Assembly (NCBI GenBank): GCA_041158165.1
Contig: JBEBBW010000021.1
Location: forward strand, 1 to 28,753
DNA length: 28,753 nt
Direction: 5' to 3'
DNA from: TMED14 sp041158165
GTDB lineage: Bacteria > Bacteroidota > Bacteroidia > Flavobacteriales > Schleiferiaceae
The notes under the pieces were generated by a model, which was given only the letters and a program-made list of their open reading frames with translations, searched no databases and was not told the origin of the DNA. The position numbers and the translations under genes were made by a program. Position 1 is the first letter of the stretch; the number at the start of each line of letters is the position of its first letter. Positions 21,124-28,595 of this stretch are shown here, one piece after another.

Positions 21124-23138
21124 AGGCTAAGCAAGAACCCGTACTCCATCGCCGTTTCGCGGTAGGATTCGTAGCGTCCGCTTGCCCCGCCGTGGCCAGT
21201 ATCCATGTTGCAGTAGAGGTACAGCGGCGCGGAATTGGTGCGCAGCTCGCGTAGCCGCGCAACCCACTTGGCCGGCTCAAAGTACTGCACTTGGCTGTCG
21301 TGAAGTCCCGTCGTCACCAGCATCGGTGGATAATCTTGGGCCGCAACATTATCGTACGGCGAATAGGCCTTCATCCGAAAATAGGCATCTGCTTCATTCG
21401 GATTACCCCATTCGTCGTACTCACCGGTTGTCAGGGGAATGCTGTCGTCGAGCATGGTTGTGACCACGTCCACAAACGGAACGGCCGCAATCACCCCAGA
21501 CCACAGGTCGGGACGCTGGTTCACCACTGCGCCCATGAGGAGCCCGCCGGCACTGCCGCCCATAGCGAAAAGCTGCGAGGCTAAGCCCTGACTGCGAAGC
21601 ATGTCACCGCACGCACAAAAATCGCTGAACGTGTTCTGCTTGTGCTCCATCCTGCCCTGCTCGTACCATTCTCGGCCGAGGTATTCTCCGCCGCGCACGT
21701 GCGCAATGGCGTAGGCCATTCCGCGCTCGAGCAGGCTAAGGCGTGCGATGCTGAAGGCCGGATCCACCGTAATTCCGTAGGCGCCGTAGCCGTACAGCAA
21801 CGTCGGCACTGGCCCCTTGGCGTCTGCTGGTCCTACCCAACTCATGGGCACTTTGGTCCCGTCGGCGGAAGTTGCCCAAAGCCTTCGTGTCGTGTACCGG
21901 CTCGCGTCGTATCCGCCCACGACGTTCTGCACCTTTTTCACGGTTCGCTCGCGCGTGAGCATGTCAAAATCAAAGGTCGTCGCCGGTGTCGTCAGTGAGG
22001 TATACACATAGCGGAGCACCGTCGTAGCCGTGGTCGGATTCGAAGCCGTATACAGCGTGTAGGTCTCCTCGGGCATGGAAATCGTGTATTCCGACCCATG
22101 CGCAGCCTCGTCCCACGGGCGGACCACGATGCGCAGTAGGCCTTGTTCCCGCTCTTCGCGCACCATGAAGGCGTCAAACAAGTCAATTCCCTCAAGAAGG
22201 ACATTAGGGCGGTGGGCAATCACCTCGGTCCAGTCGTCGGGCGCACCCAGATCTGCTTGAAATAGCGCGAAGTTGGTCCGTGCGTCCACGTTGCTTCGTA
22301 TCCACCACGAATTCCCGTGATGGCTTGCGGAATACTCGAGTCCGTGTGCGCGCTTACGAAGGCAACGAAATGCCCCGAGCGGATTGGCGGCCTCGAGGTA
22401 CCAAACTTCGTCGGAATTCGTCGCCGACGTAGAAATCATAATGAAGCGCTTGGACTTGCCCCGGTACACGGTGCAGCTAAAGGCTTCATCGGCCTCGTGG
22501 AACACGCGCTGGGGTTCACCGGGATGGGTGAGCGACTGCCGCCAGATACTGTCAACCCGCAGCGTCACCGGGTCTTTCGTCGCATAAAAGAACGTATCGC
22601 CGTCATCTGCCCATGCAAACGCCCCGGATGTGTCGGGAATTTCGAGCGCGTGCTCGGTTCCCGACGGAAGCTCCCGAAACCGCAACGTGTACTGGCGGCG
22701 ACTCACAAAGTCCACGGCATACGCCATTCGGCGGTGATCCCGGGTCATGACCATGGAGGCCACAGCGCAGTATGCGTGCCCTTCGGCGAGCTGGTTGATG
22801 TCGAGCACCACCTGTTCCGGTCCGGATTCCGAACCCTCAAACCGAACGTGAATGGGGTATTCCTTTCCCTCTTCGTAGCGGGACTGGTACCAAAAACCGT
22901 CCATTTCCACCGGAAGCGACGACTCGTTCGGATCGAGGCGCCCAATCATTTCGGCGTACAAGCTGTCGATGAGCGGCTTTTGGGCAGCCATCTCGTGTTC
23001 GCGGTAGGCATTCTCGGCGTCGAGGTAGGCAAGCACCTCCGGATCAGTCCGGTCGTTGAGCCAGTAGTACGCGTCGGTGCGCACGTCACCGTGCAGCTCC
23101 ATCACGTGGGGCCGCTTTGCTGCCTTGGGTTGATCCAT
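21105..23138 (-). CDS. ptrB: Oligopeptidase B-type S9 serine peptidase
   Basis: A 677-residue prolyl-oligopeptidase family enzyme that cleaves short peptides after basic residues. The N-terminal half (about 70-400) is the beta-propeller gate and the C-terminal part the alpha/beta hydrolase. The catalytic triad is visible: GGSAGG (S529), GLHDSQV (D614) and DTGHGGASGR (H649). It begins RPHVMELHGDVRTDAYYWLN, the usual OPB N-terminus. There is no signal peptide, so it is probably cytoplasmic. The ATG immediately follows the TAA of the TPR lipoprotein gene (TAAATG), suggesting coupled translation. The 3' end overlaps kdtA by 4 bp. Confidence 0.94.
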   Translation of the reverse strand: MDQPKAAKRPHVMELHGDVRTDAYYWLNDRTDPEVLAYLDAENAYREHEMAAQKPLIDSLYAEMIGRLDPNESSLPVEMDGFWYQSRYEEGKEYPIHVRFEGSESGPEQVVLDINQLAEGHAYCAVASMVMTRDHRRMAYAVDFVSRRQYTLRFRELPSGTEHALEIPDTSGAFAWADDGDTFFYATKDPVTLRVDSIWRQSLTHPGEPQRVFHEADEAFSCTVYRGKSKRFIMISTSATNSDEVWYLEAANPLGAFRCLRKRAHGLEYSASHHGNSWWIRSNVDARTNFALFQADLGAPDDWTEVIAHRPNVLLEGIDLFDAFMVREEREQGLLRIVVRPWDEAAHGSEYTISMPEETYTLYTASNPTTATTVLRYVYTSLTTPATTFDFDMLTRERTVKKVQNVVGGYDASRYTTRRLWATSADGTKVPMSWVGPADAKGPVPTLLYGYGAYGITVDPAFSIARLSLLERGMAYAIAHVRGGEYLGREWYEQGRMEHKQNTFSDFCACGDMLRSQGLASQLFAMGGSAGGLLMGAVVNQRPDLWSGVIAAVPFVDVVTTMLDDSIPLTTGEYDEWGNPNEADAYFRMKAYSPYDNVAAQDYPPMLVTTGLHDSQVQYFEPAKWVARLRELRTNSAPLYLYCNMDTGHGGASGRYESYRETAMEYGFLLSLLATSN

Positions 23139-24182
23139 TTAGTTTGTTTTAAAGCTCGCGAGCCCGGCGCGCACCCGACCGAGGCCCTCCTTGGACGGTG
23201 CGTGCGACGGATTGTATTCCAGCGCCTTCAGGTAGTCCGCTTCAGCTGCCCGCAGGTCGCCGAGCCGCTCGATCACGAACGCCCTCGCGTAGTGGGCTCG
23301 GTAGTTGACCGCACGAGCCTCAATGCTCTGGGTAAAATACTGACGAGCCTCGCCGTACATCTGAAGTTCCAGGTGAATAAACCCTAAGTTGTAGTAGCTC
23401 TCAGCGTCTTTGGGGTTCAGCTGGGTCGCCTGCGTAAAGGCCTCAATGGCCGAATTCCAGTTCCGCGTATTCAGGTGGTACATACCCACTTTATAGTACA
23501 CCGAATAGTCATTGGGCCGCAGTTCAGCCAAGCGCTCAAAATAGCTGACCGCCAGAGGGCTGTTCATCGCCGAATGCAGCACGCCTGCCATATCGAGCGC
23601 CTCTTCGTACTTCGGATTCAGGTCAATGGCCTTTTGAATGTAGGCTAGGGCCACATTGGTGTCCTGCTTTTCGTCTCGAATGTTGATGCCCTTGATGTAG
23701 TACGCCGTTGGATTGTTGGGATCTAGCGCAATAACCTCATCGACCACTTGATTGCTCTTTTCGTACTCCATCACCACCTGGTAGAGCTCGGCCAACTTAA
23801 GCCGGCACTCCACCTCTTTGGGAAAAAGCTTGGCGCAGCGCATCCACGCATCGCGCGAAATGCGCGTTTCGTTGCTCACGTAGTGCGCATCGCCCAGTAC
23901 CCTCAAGGCGTCATGGTCGTTGCTGTCCACCGTAAAGGCGGCCATGGCGTCCATCTTTGCGTAGGGGAAGTTCTTGGTTTCAAGATAGAAATCCGCCCGA
24001 GCTACTAAGGCCTTGACGTTTTCTGGCTCCTCCTTTAGTACCGCATTCAATGAATCTAAGCGGGCGTCTTCTGCCTTGCCTTGATCCCCATCCGCACCGC
24101 TTTGGCTGCACGAAACGACGACTACAGCAAGGAGGCTACACCGTAGGAAGCTTCGCAACGATCTGGTTTTCAATTTCTTCAC
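23139..24182 (-). CDS. TPR-repeat lipoprotein
   Basis: A 347-residue protein with a lipoprotein signal: KKLKTRSLRSFLR then hydrophobic SLLAVVVVSC, lipobox Cys at residue 25. The mature part is a series of tetratricopeptide repeats, the clearest being NPTAYYIKGINIRDEKQD, PKYEEALDMAGVL, PNDYSVYYKVGMYHL, PKDAESYYNLGFIHL and ALEYNPSHAPSKEGLG. It is a likely scaffold in the periplasm or at the outer membrane; partners are unknown. The only start giving a full signal peptide is GTG at 24182, which overlaps the recA 3' end by 47 nt; TTG codons a few residues in are alternatives. It is directly followed by ptrB. Confidence 0.83.
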   Translation of the reverse strand: MKKLKTRSLRSFLRCSLLAVVVVSCSQSGADGDQGKAEDARLDSLNAVLKEEPENVKALVARADFYLETKNFPYAKMDAMAAFTVDSNDHDALRVLGDAHYVSNETRISRDAWMRCAKLFPKEVECRLKLAELYQVVMEYEKSNQVVDEVIALDPNNPTAYYIKGINIRDEKQDTNVALAYIQKAIDLNPKYEEALDMAGVLHSAMNSPLAVSYFERLAELRPNDYSVYYKVGMYHLNTRNWNSAIEAFTQATQLNPKDAESYYNLGFIHLELQMYGEARQYFTQSIEARAVNYRAHYARAFVIERLGDLRAAEADYLKALEYNPSHAPSKEGLGRVRAGLASFKTN

Positions 24183-25134
24183 AAAGTTCAGGATTGTCCT
24201 TCAAAATAGCCTTCACGCCGTCGCGTCCTTGGCCCAATTTCGTGTCTCCGTAGCTGAACCAGCTTCCGCTCTTTGAAATCACTTCAGTGGAAACACCCAA
24301 ATCAATGATTTCGCCGACCTTACTAATTCCTTCGCCGTACAAAATGTCGAATTCTGCCGTGCGGAACGGAGGCGCCACCTTGTTCTTGACCACCTTGACT
24401 TTAACGCGGTTACCCACGGCAACGTCGCCATCTTTAATTTGGGTTGAACGGCGAATGTCTAGGCGCACCGAGGCGTAGAACTTCAAGGCGTTACCCCCAG
24501 TCGTCGTTTCGGGATTGCCGAACATGACGCCAATCTTCTCGCGAAGCTGGTTGATGAACACCACCGTACAGTTCGTCTTTGAAATGGTTGCCGTCAGCTT
24601 GCGCAGGGCTTGAGACATCAAGCGCGCGTGCAAGCCGACCTTCGAGTCGCCCATTTCGCCTTCGATTTCGGCCTTGGGGGTAAGTGCAGCTACGGAGTCT
24701 ACAATGATCAAGTCAATAGCGCCCGAGCGAATGAGGTTGTCGGCAATTTCCAACGCCTGCTCGCCGTTGTCCGGCTGCGAAATGATTAAATCTTCGGTTT
24801 TTACGCCCAATTTTTCGGCGTAGAAGCGATCGAAGGCGTGTTCCGCGTCGATGAAGGCCGCGATTCCACCCTTGCGCTGCACTTCGGCGATGGCATGTAG
24901 CGTCAACGTGGTTTTACCTGAGGATTCCGGCCCGTAGATTTCGATGACCCGACCGCGCGGGTACCCGCCGATGCCGAGGGCGATGTCCAGTCCCAAGGAT
25001 CCCGAAGGAATCACCTCTACTTCTTCCACCGCCTTGTCGCCCATGAGCATCACTGCCCCTTTGCCGTAGGTCTTGTCTAATTTCTCCATGGTGAGGCGCA
25101 GGGCCTTCAGTTTGGCTTCGCGTTCTTGACTCAT
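24136..25134 (-). CDS. recA: Recombinase RecA
   Basis: A 332-residue ATPase for homologous recombination and DNA-damage signalling. Walker A is GPESSGKTT (68-76); other landmarks are IDAEHAFD, the LIIVDSVAALTPKAEIEGEMGD segment before loop L1, and loop L2 near FINQLREKIGVMFGNPETTTGG. Length is slightly short of E. coli RecA (353) because the acidic C-terminal tail is reduced. TACTTTTG, a perfect -7 element, lies 26 nt upstream. No LexA-type operator is seen, in keeping with my understanding that many Bacteroidota lack LexA. The 3' end overlaps the TPR lipoprotein start by 47 nt. Confidence 0.98.
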   Translation of the reverse strand: MSQEREAKLKALRLTMEKLDKTYGKGAVMLMGDKAVEEVEVIPSGSLGLDIALGIGGYPRGRVIEIYGPESSGKTTLTLHAIAEVQRKGGIAAFIDAEHAFDRFYAEKLGVKTEDLIISQPDNGEQALEIADNLIRSGAIDLIIVDSVAALTPKAEIEGEMGDSKVGLHARLMSQALRKLTATISKTNCTVVFINQLREKIGVMFGNPETTTGGNALKFYASVRLDIRRSTQIKDGDVAVGNRVKVKVVKNKVAPPFRTAEFDILYGEGISKVGEIIDLGVSTEVISKSGSWFSYGDTKLGQGRDGVKAILKDNPELCEEIENQIVAKLPTV

Positions 25135-25160
25135 TGTGCTTAATTATTAATGGTTTAGGC

Positions 25161-25168
25161 CAAAAGTA
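25161..25168 (-). promoter_or_regulatory. -7 promoter element of recA
   Basis: TACTTTTG on the minus strand, a perfect TAnnTTTG match, 26 nt before the ATG. A second candidate with one mismatch, TACTTTCG, lies at 25207-25200. The 123-bp bcp-recA gap otherwise holds only a weak hairpin (CTGCCG-CAA-CGGCGG). Confidence 0.65.
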
Positions 25169-25257
25169 GAGGCGCCGTTACGAGCAGTCGTCGGCTAAAC
25201 GAAAGTACGCGCTTGCCACGGCTGCCGCAACGGCGGTTGATAAGAATTCCGAACGGA

Positions 25258-25716
25258 TTAGGCGCCGGCGAGAATCTGCTTGGTGGCCTCTTTGGTGTCC
25301 ACTTTCGTGATGACGCGCTCAATGCGGCCATCTCCACCAATGACAAACGTTTCACGGTGCACCCCGTCGTACTCTCGGCCCATGAACTTCTTCTTACCCC
25401 ACACTCCGTAGGCTTGGCAAATCGCCTTTTCTGGATCGGCCAGCAGCGAAAAATTGAGCGAGAACTTGTCGGCGAATTTGCCGTGGGACTTGACGCTGTC
25501 GGGCGAAACGCCGAGCACCACGTAGCCTGCCTTTTGAAGGTCCGACTGGCCGTCGCGGAACGAACACGCTTCGGCAGTACAGCCCGGCGTATCGTCTTTT
25601 GGGTAAAAATAAAGGACTACTTTTTTTCCGGAGAACTGGTCGAGGGTTACAGTGGCGCCGTGCTGGTCTTGGGCTTCAAACTTGGGGGCGAGGTCGCCGG
25701 GGTTCAAGTGGGTCAT
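25258..25716 (-). CDS. bcp: Thioredoxin-dependent thiol peroxidase (peroxiredoxin Q/BCP)
   Basis: Reduces hydrogen peroxide and organic hydroperoxides in the cytoplasm using thioredoxin. The 152-residue protein shows LYFYPKDDTPGCTAEACSFR, with peroxidatic Cys46 and resolving Cys51 five residues later, the alpha-type BCP arrangement. The C-terminal RETFVIGGDGRIERV is also typical. It diverges from nth across 53 bp; its -7-like element TACCTTAG is 20 nt upstream. Confidence 0.96.
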   Translation of the reverse strand: MTHLNPGDLAPKFEAQDQHGATVTLDQFSGKKVVLYFYPKDDTPGCTAEACSFRDGQSDLQKAGYVVLGVSPDSVKSHGKFADKFSLNFSLLADPEKAICQAYGVWGKKKFMGREYDGVHRETFVIGGDGRIERVITKVDTKEATKQILAGA

Positions 25717-25736
25717 AATTCGTGAAAGTTGGTACC

Positions 25737-25744
25737 CTAAGGTA
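25737..25744 (-). promoter_or_regulatory. -7-like element of bcp
   Basis: TACCTTAG on the minus strand, one mismatch to TAnnTTTG, 20 nt before the bcp ATG. Confidence 0.4.
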
Positions 25745-25757
25745 ACGCCGGCAGTAT

Positions 25758-25765
25758 GACCTTTG
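25758..25765 (+). promoter_or_regulatory. -7-like element of nth
   Basis: GACCTTTG, one mismatch to TAnnTTTG, 4 nt before a GTG at 25770. It implies a leaderless GTG start. Confidence 0.4.
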
Positions 25766-25769
25766 TTTG

Positions 25770-26408
25770 GTGACTGCGAAGCAAAAAGCCGCCTACATTA
25801 TCGATACGCTTGAGGCGCTGTATCCTGAAACGCCCATTCCGCTCGACCACTACAGCCCCTTCACGCTGCTTTGTGCCGTCGTGCTGTCGGCGCAGTGTAC
25901 CGACGCGAGGGTGAACACTATCACTCCTACCCTGTTTGCCAAAGCCGACACGCCCGAGGCCATGGCGGCCTTATCTGTCGAGGAGATTGCCGAAATCATT
26001 CGGCCCTGCGGACTGGTCCCCATGAAGTCTAAGGGCCTGAAGGGGCTTTCGGAGATGATTGTCACGCTGCACGGTGGTCGCGTGCCGCAGTCGTTTGAAG
26101 CGCTCGAGGCCATGCCTGGGGTTGGCCACAAAACCGCGTCGGTCGTGATGAGCCAGGCCTTTGGCGTGCCGGCCTTCCCTGTGGATACCCACATCCACCG
26201 TTTGATGACGCGCTGGGGCTTAACCTCTGGCAAAAGCGTCGAGCAAACCGAGAAGGATGCCAAAAAGCTGTTCCCCAAGGAACGGTGGAACAAGCTCCAC
26301 CTTCAGATTATTTTTTACGGACGCGAGTACAGCCCAGCCCGCGGTTGGTCGATGGACAACGACGTGATCACGCGCACCGTGCTAGGCGGAAAAATGCCGA
26401 AGGTCTAG
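25770..26408 (+). CDS. nth: Endonuclease III-like DNA glycosylase without Fe-S cysteines
   Basis: Base-excision repair glycosylase/AP lyase for oxidised pyrimidines. The 212-residue protein has LSAQCTDARVN (39-49), the helix-hairpin-helix PGVGHKTASVV with the catalytic lysine K121, and VDTHIHRL with the catalytic aspartate D139. The C-terminus, which in E. coli Nth holds the Cys-x6-Cys-x2-Cys-x5-Cys 4Fe-4S loop, here reads YGREYSPARGWSMDNDVITR and has no cysteine at all; the only cysteines are C35, C43 and C80. There is no ATG. GTG at 25770 is chosen because of the -7-like element just upstream; TTG at 25767 is the alternative. Confidence 0.9.
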   Translation: MTAKQKAAYIIDTLEALYPETPIPLDHYSPFTLLCAVVLSAQCTDARVNTITPTLFAKADTPEAMAALSVEEIAEIIRPCGLVPMKSKGLKGLSEMIVTLHGGRVPQSFEALEAMPGVGHKTASVVMSQAFGVPAFPVDTHIHRLMTRWGLTSGKSVEQTEKDAKKLFPKERWNKLHLQIIFYGREYSPARGWSMDNDVITRTVLGGKMPKV

Positions 26409-26436
26409 GGGTTGCGCGAAGGGGCTTCCCCCTAGA
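26404..26436 (+). other. Nested hairpin covering the nth stop codon
   Basis: Outer stem TCTAGGGG (26404-26411) / CCCCTAGA (26429-26436) includes the TAG stop codon at 26406-26408. The inner stem is GAAG / CTTC (26418-26421 / 26425-26428). It is followed by AAAAA on this strand, not a U-tract, so it is not a canonical terminator; it may protect the 3' end or pause termination. Confidence 0.5.
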
Positions 26437-26478
26437 AAAAGCTTAGGTTCCCGTCGGCCCCGCCGGGCGAAAAAAAAA

Positions 26479-26500
26479 CGGCCCGGGGTAGCCCGGGCCG
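26479..26500 (-). terminator. Strong intrinsic terminator of the T9SS cargo gene
   Basis: Perfect 9-bp GC stem CGGCCCGGG / CCCGGGCCG with a 4-nt loop, followed on the minus strand by nine T residues. It lies 24 bp beyond the stop of the gene at 26525. On the plus strand the tail is only CTTCTT, so it would work less well for nth. Confidence 0.9.
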
Positions 26501-26524
26501 CTTCTTGTATTAAGGACGTGTTCC

Positions 26525-28537
26525 TTACAGAACAGACACTTTGAAGGTCTTCACGTCGGCACCCTTAGCGATGCGAACCATGTACAGGCCGCTTTCGAGG
26601 TCGCCTACGAATACAGGTACGTTAGCGTCAGCTTGAACCTTGGTCGACTTAACCACCTTACCGGTCAGGTCAAGTACTTCAACTGCGTGCTCACCGAAGA
26701 GCAGACCGAAGTTCACGTACACGAAGTCAGAAGCAGGGTTCGGAGCAACTACCACCTCACTGAGCGGGTTCTCTCCTACGCTTGTAGCCATGCAGTTCGC
26801 CGCGTTCGAAGCAGGACAGTTGATTGAGCGAATCCACAGGTTGTTGAAGGTTAGTGAATTGCTGTAGCCGCTGTACCAGCTTCCCAGGGCAGCGAGGTAC
26901 ATGTACTTGGTGCCCGAGCGAGCAGCGAAGGTTTGGTCGTTGCGAATCAACAGGGTGTTTGCGCCCTGGTTGTTGTACATCGTCAGGTTAAAGAAGTAAC
27001 CGATGTTGCTGCTGTTCAAGACCACGCCGCGACCCGTAGTGGTGTCGGCGAAGTTGAAGGACACATACCCGTTCGTTACGTCGTCTGACGTGAGGACACG
27101 CTGACCGTAGGCCACGAGCTTGTTGGCATCCCATCCGCCGTTGCTTCCCAAGAAACCTGATGAGTCGTACACGCTCAGTTCAAGGATAGCACCAGCCTGG
27201 CTTGAAGAGCTGATGTACACGCGAGCACCGAAGAGCATCTCGTCGTTCACCAGTTCCTGCATGTTGGTCATCTGTGAGCCGTCACCCCACTGCGTGGTAT
27301 TGGTCGAAGCACCGATGCTGTTGTTCCAATCACCGAAGTCAAGCGACATCAACGAGTCAGATACTACGAGCTGGAGGGTGTCTGAGCTGATGTTAACCGA
27401 GTCAGAAACAAGGTTGTAGGTGAAACCGTATACACCAGCTGCCGAAGGAGTCCAAGCTGCAGTGTAGGTATTCAGTTGGTTCCACGTAGCCGTGTCACCT
27501 GCAGGAAGTGATGCAATTACTGGTGAGTTGATCGTCTGAACCACACCCGTGTTGTTGAACACTTTAACCTGAAGCTTCACGTTGGTTTGTGCGTTTTGGC
27601 CGCTGTTGAAGCAGTTGGCATCAAATGCCACCGGACGAACCTGCTTGAGGGTCATGTGGCCCATGCGCGCAGACTCTTGGTTAGCACCGTACACGATATC
27701 GCGGGGAGGCGCACCGTCTGAACCTACCGTAAAGGTGAGGCGGTTTTTAGGTGTAGAAATGATTTGAATGTCGTCGAGCTGCCAGAAGTAGTAGTCGCCG
27801 TCAAAACGGAAGCGAATCTTCACGTTAGCTTGGTTACCTACATACTGACCGATGCTCACAGCTACGGCTGAGTTGCGCGGAGTTGCGCTGTTCACCGCGA
27901 TAGATGCGTTTAACGCAACGTTGCCTGTCCAGGTCTGACCGCCGTCCGTCGAAAAATCGAGGTACGTAGCAGGAACAGACTGAACACCACCTGGTCCAGC
28001 AAAGCGACGGTAGTACTGCGTGAACACCAAGTCAACCGTAGGGTGACCAAGGAGGTTGATTACGCCCGTCTCCAAGTTGGCAACGTGGGGAGCACATGCA
28101 ATGGCACCGGTGCCACAGAAGTTACCCGCGATACCATTATTGTCCAAAAAGTCAGAGTCAAACACGACAAAACCGTTGGCTGCGGTTGGGCTCTGAATAG
28201 GAAGCTGGCCCGTTGAAGCAGGACCGGCGTAGGCTCCACGTGAACCCGTGGCGTTCGACGGCGTGGTCGTGGTTCCGCGGTATTCCCACTTGGCGTCGGG
28301 GTCGGCTGTACCGTTAGCGGTTCCGTAGTTCATCCACGAAGTAGGAATACCGTTGGCAAACGTTTCGGTCCAAATAACCGTTTCACCCTGGTAGTACTTA
28401 GCAACCTCGTCGGCGCTCAGCAGGCGGGCAGGTGCCTCGTCCACCGTGCGCTCGTTGGCCAAAGTCCGAAGGCTTTGTTGCGCAAAGGCACCTCCTGAAA
28501 GCAGGAGCGCGCCTAAGAAAAGTGTAGATTTTTTCAT
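26525..28537 (-). CDS. Secreted T9SS cargo protein with type A sorting domain
   Basis: A 670-residue secreted protein with a signal peptide (MKKSTLFLGALLLSGGAFAQ). Residues about 50-265 look like a MAM/jelly-roll-type adhesion domain (VIWTETFANGIPTSW ... YYFWQLDDIQII). The middle holds Ig-like beta segments rich in Thr/Ser/Asn. The last 80 or so residues carry a clear type A sorting domain: VVVAPNPASDFVYV, EVLDLTGKVV, LESGLYMVRI and KTFKVSVL. These proteins are exported by the type IX system and fixed to the surface or released. The gene is monocistronic, with its own TAAGTTTG element 29 nt upstream and a strong terminator. Function is unknown; an adhesin or matrix role is plausible. Confidence 0.92.
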   Translation of the reverse strand: MKKSTLFLGALLLSGGAFAQQSLRTLANERTVDEAPARLLSADEVAKYYQGETVIWTETFANGIPTSWMNYGTANGTADPDAKWEYRGTTTTPSNATGSRGAYAGPASTGQLPIQSPTAANGFVVFDSDFLDNNGIAGNFCGTGAIACAPHVANLETGVINLLGHPTVDLVFTQYYRRFAGPGGVQSVPATYLDFSTDGGQTWTGNVALNASIAVNSATPRNSAVAVSIGQYVGNQANVKIRFRFDGDYYFWQLDDIQIISTPKNRLTFTVGSDGAPPRDIVYGANQESARMGHMTLKQVRPVAFDANCFNSGQNAQTNVKLQVKVFNNTGVVQTINSPVIASLPAGDTATWNQLNTYTAAWTPSAAGVYGFTYNLVSDSVNISSDTLQLVVSDSLMSLDFGDWNNSIGASTNTTQWGDGSQMTNMQELVNDEMLFGARVYISSSSQAGAILELSVYDSSGFLGSNGGWDANKLVAYGQRVLTSDDVTNGYVSFNFADTTTGRGVVLNSSNIGYFFNLTMYNNQGANTLLIRNDQTFAARSGTKYMYLAALGSWYSGYSNSLTFNNLWIRSINCPASNAANCMATSVGENPLSEVVVAPNPASDFVYVNFGLLFGEHAVEVLDLTGKVVKSTKVQADANVPVFVGDLESGLYMVRIAKGADVKTFKVSVL

Positions 28538-28566
28538 ATGATTAACGTGTTGGCGTTGAAGAATTT

Positions 28567-28574
28567 CAAACTTA
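28567..28574 (-). promoter_or_regulatory. -7 promoter element of the T9SS cargo gene
   Basis: TAAGTTTG on the minus strand, a perfect TAnnTTTG match, 29 nt before the ATG. A TTTTTG about 15 nt further upstream is a possible though tightly spaced -33 box. Confidence 0.65.
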
Positions 28575-28595
28575 CGACAGAAATCGATTCAAAAA

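Noticed and set aside
25135..25257. LexA/SOS operator upstream of recA
   Set aside because: No SOS-box palindrome is visible; only -7 elements and a weak hairpin.
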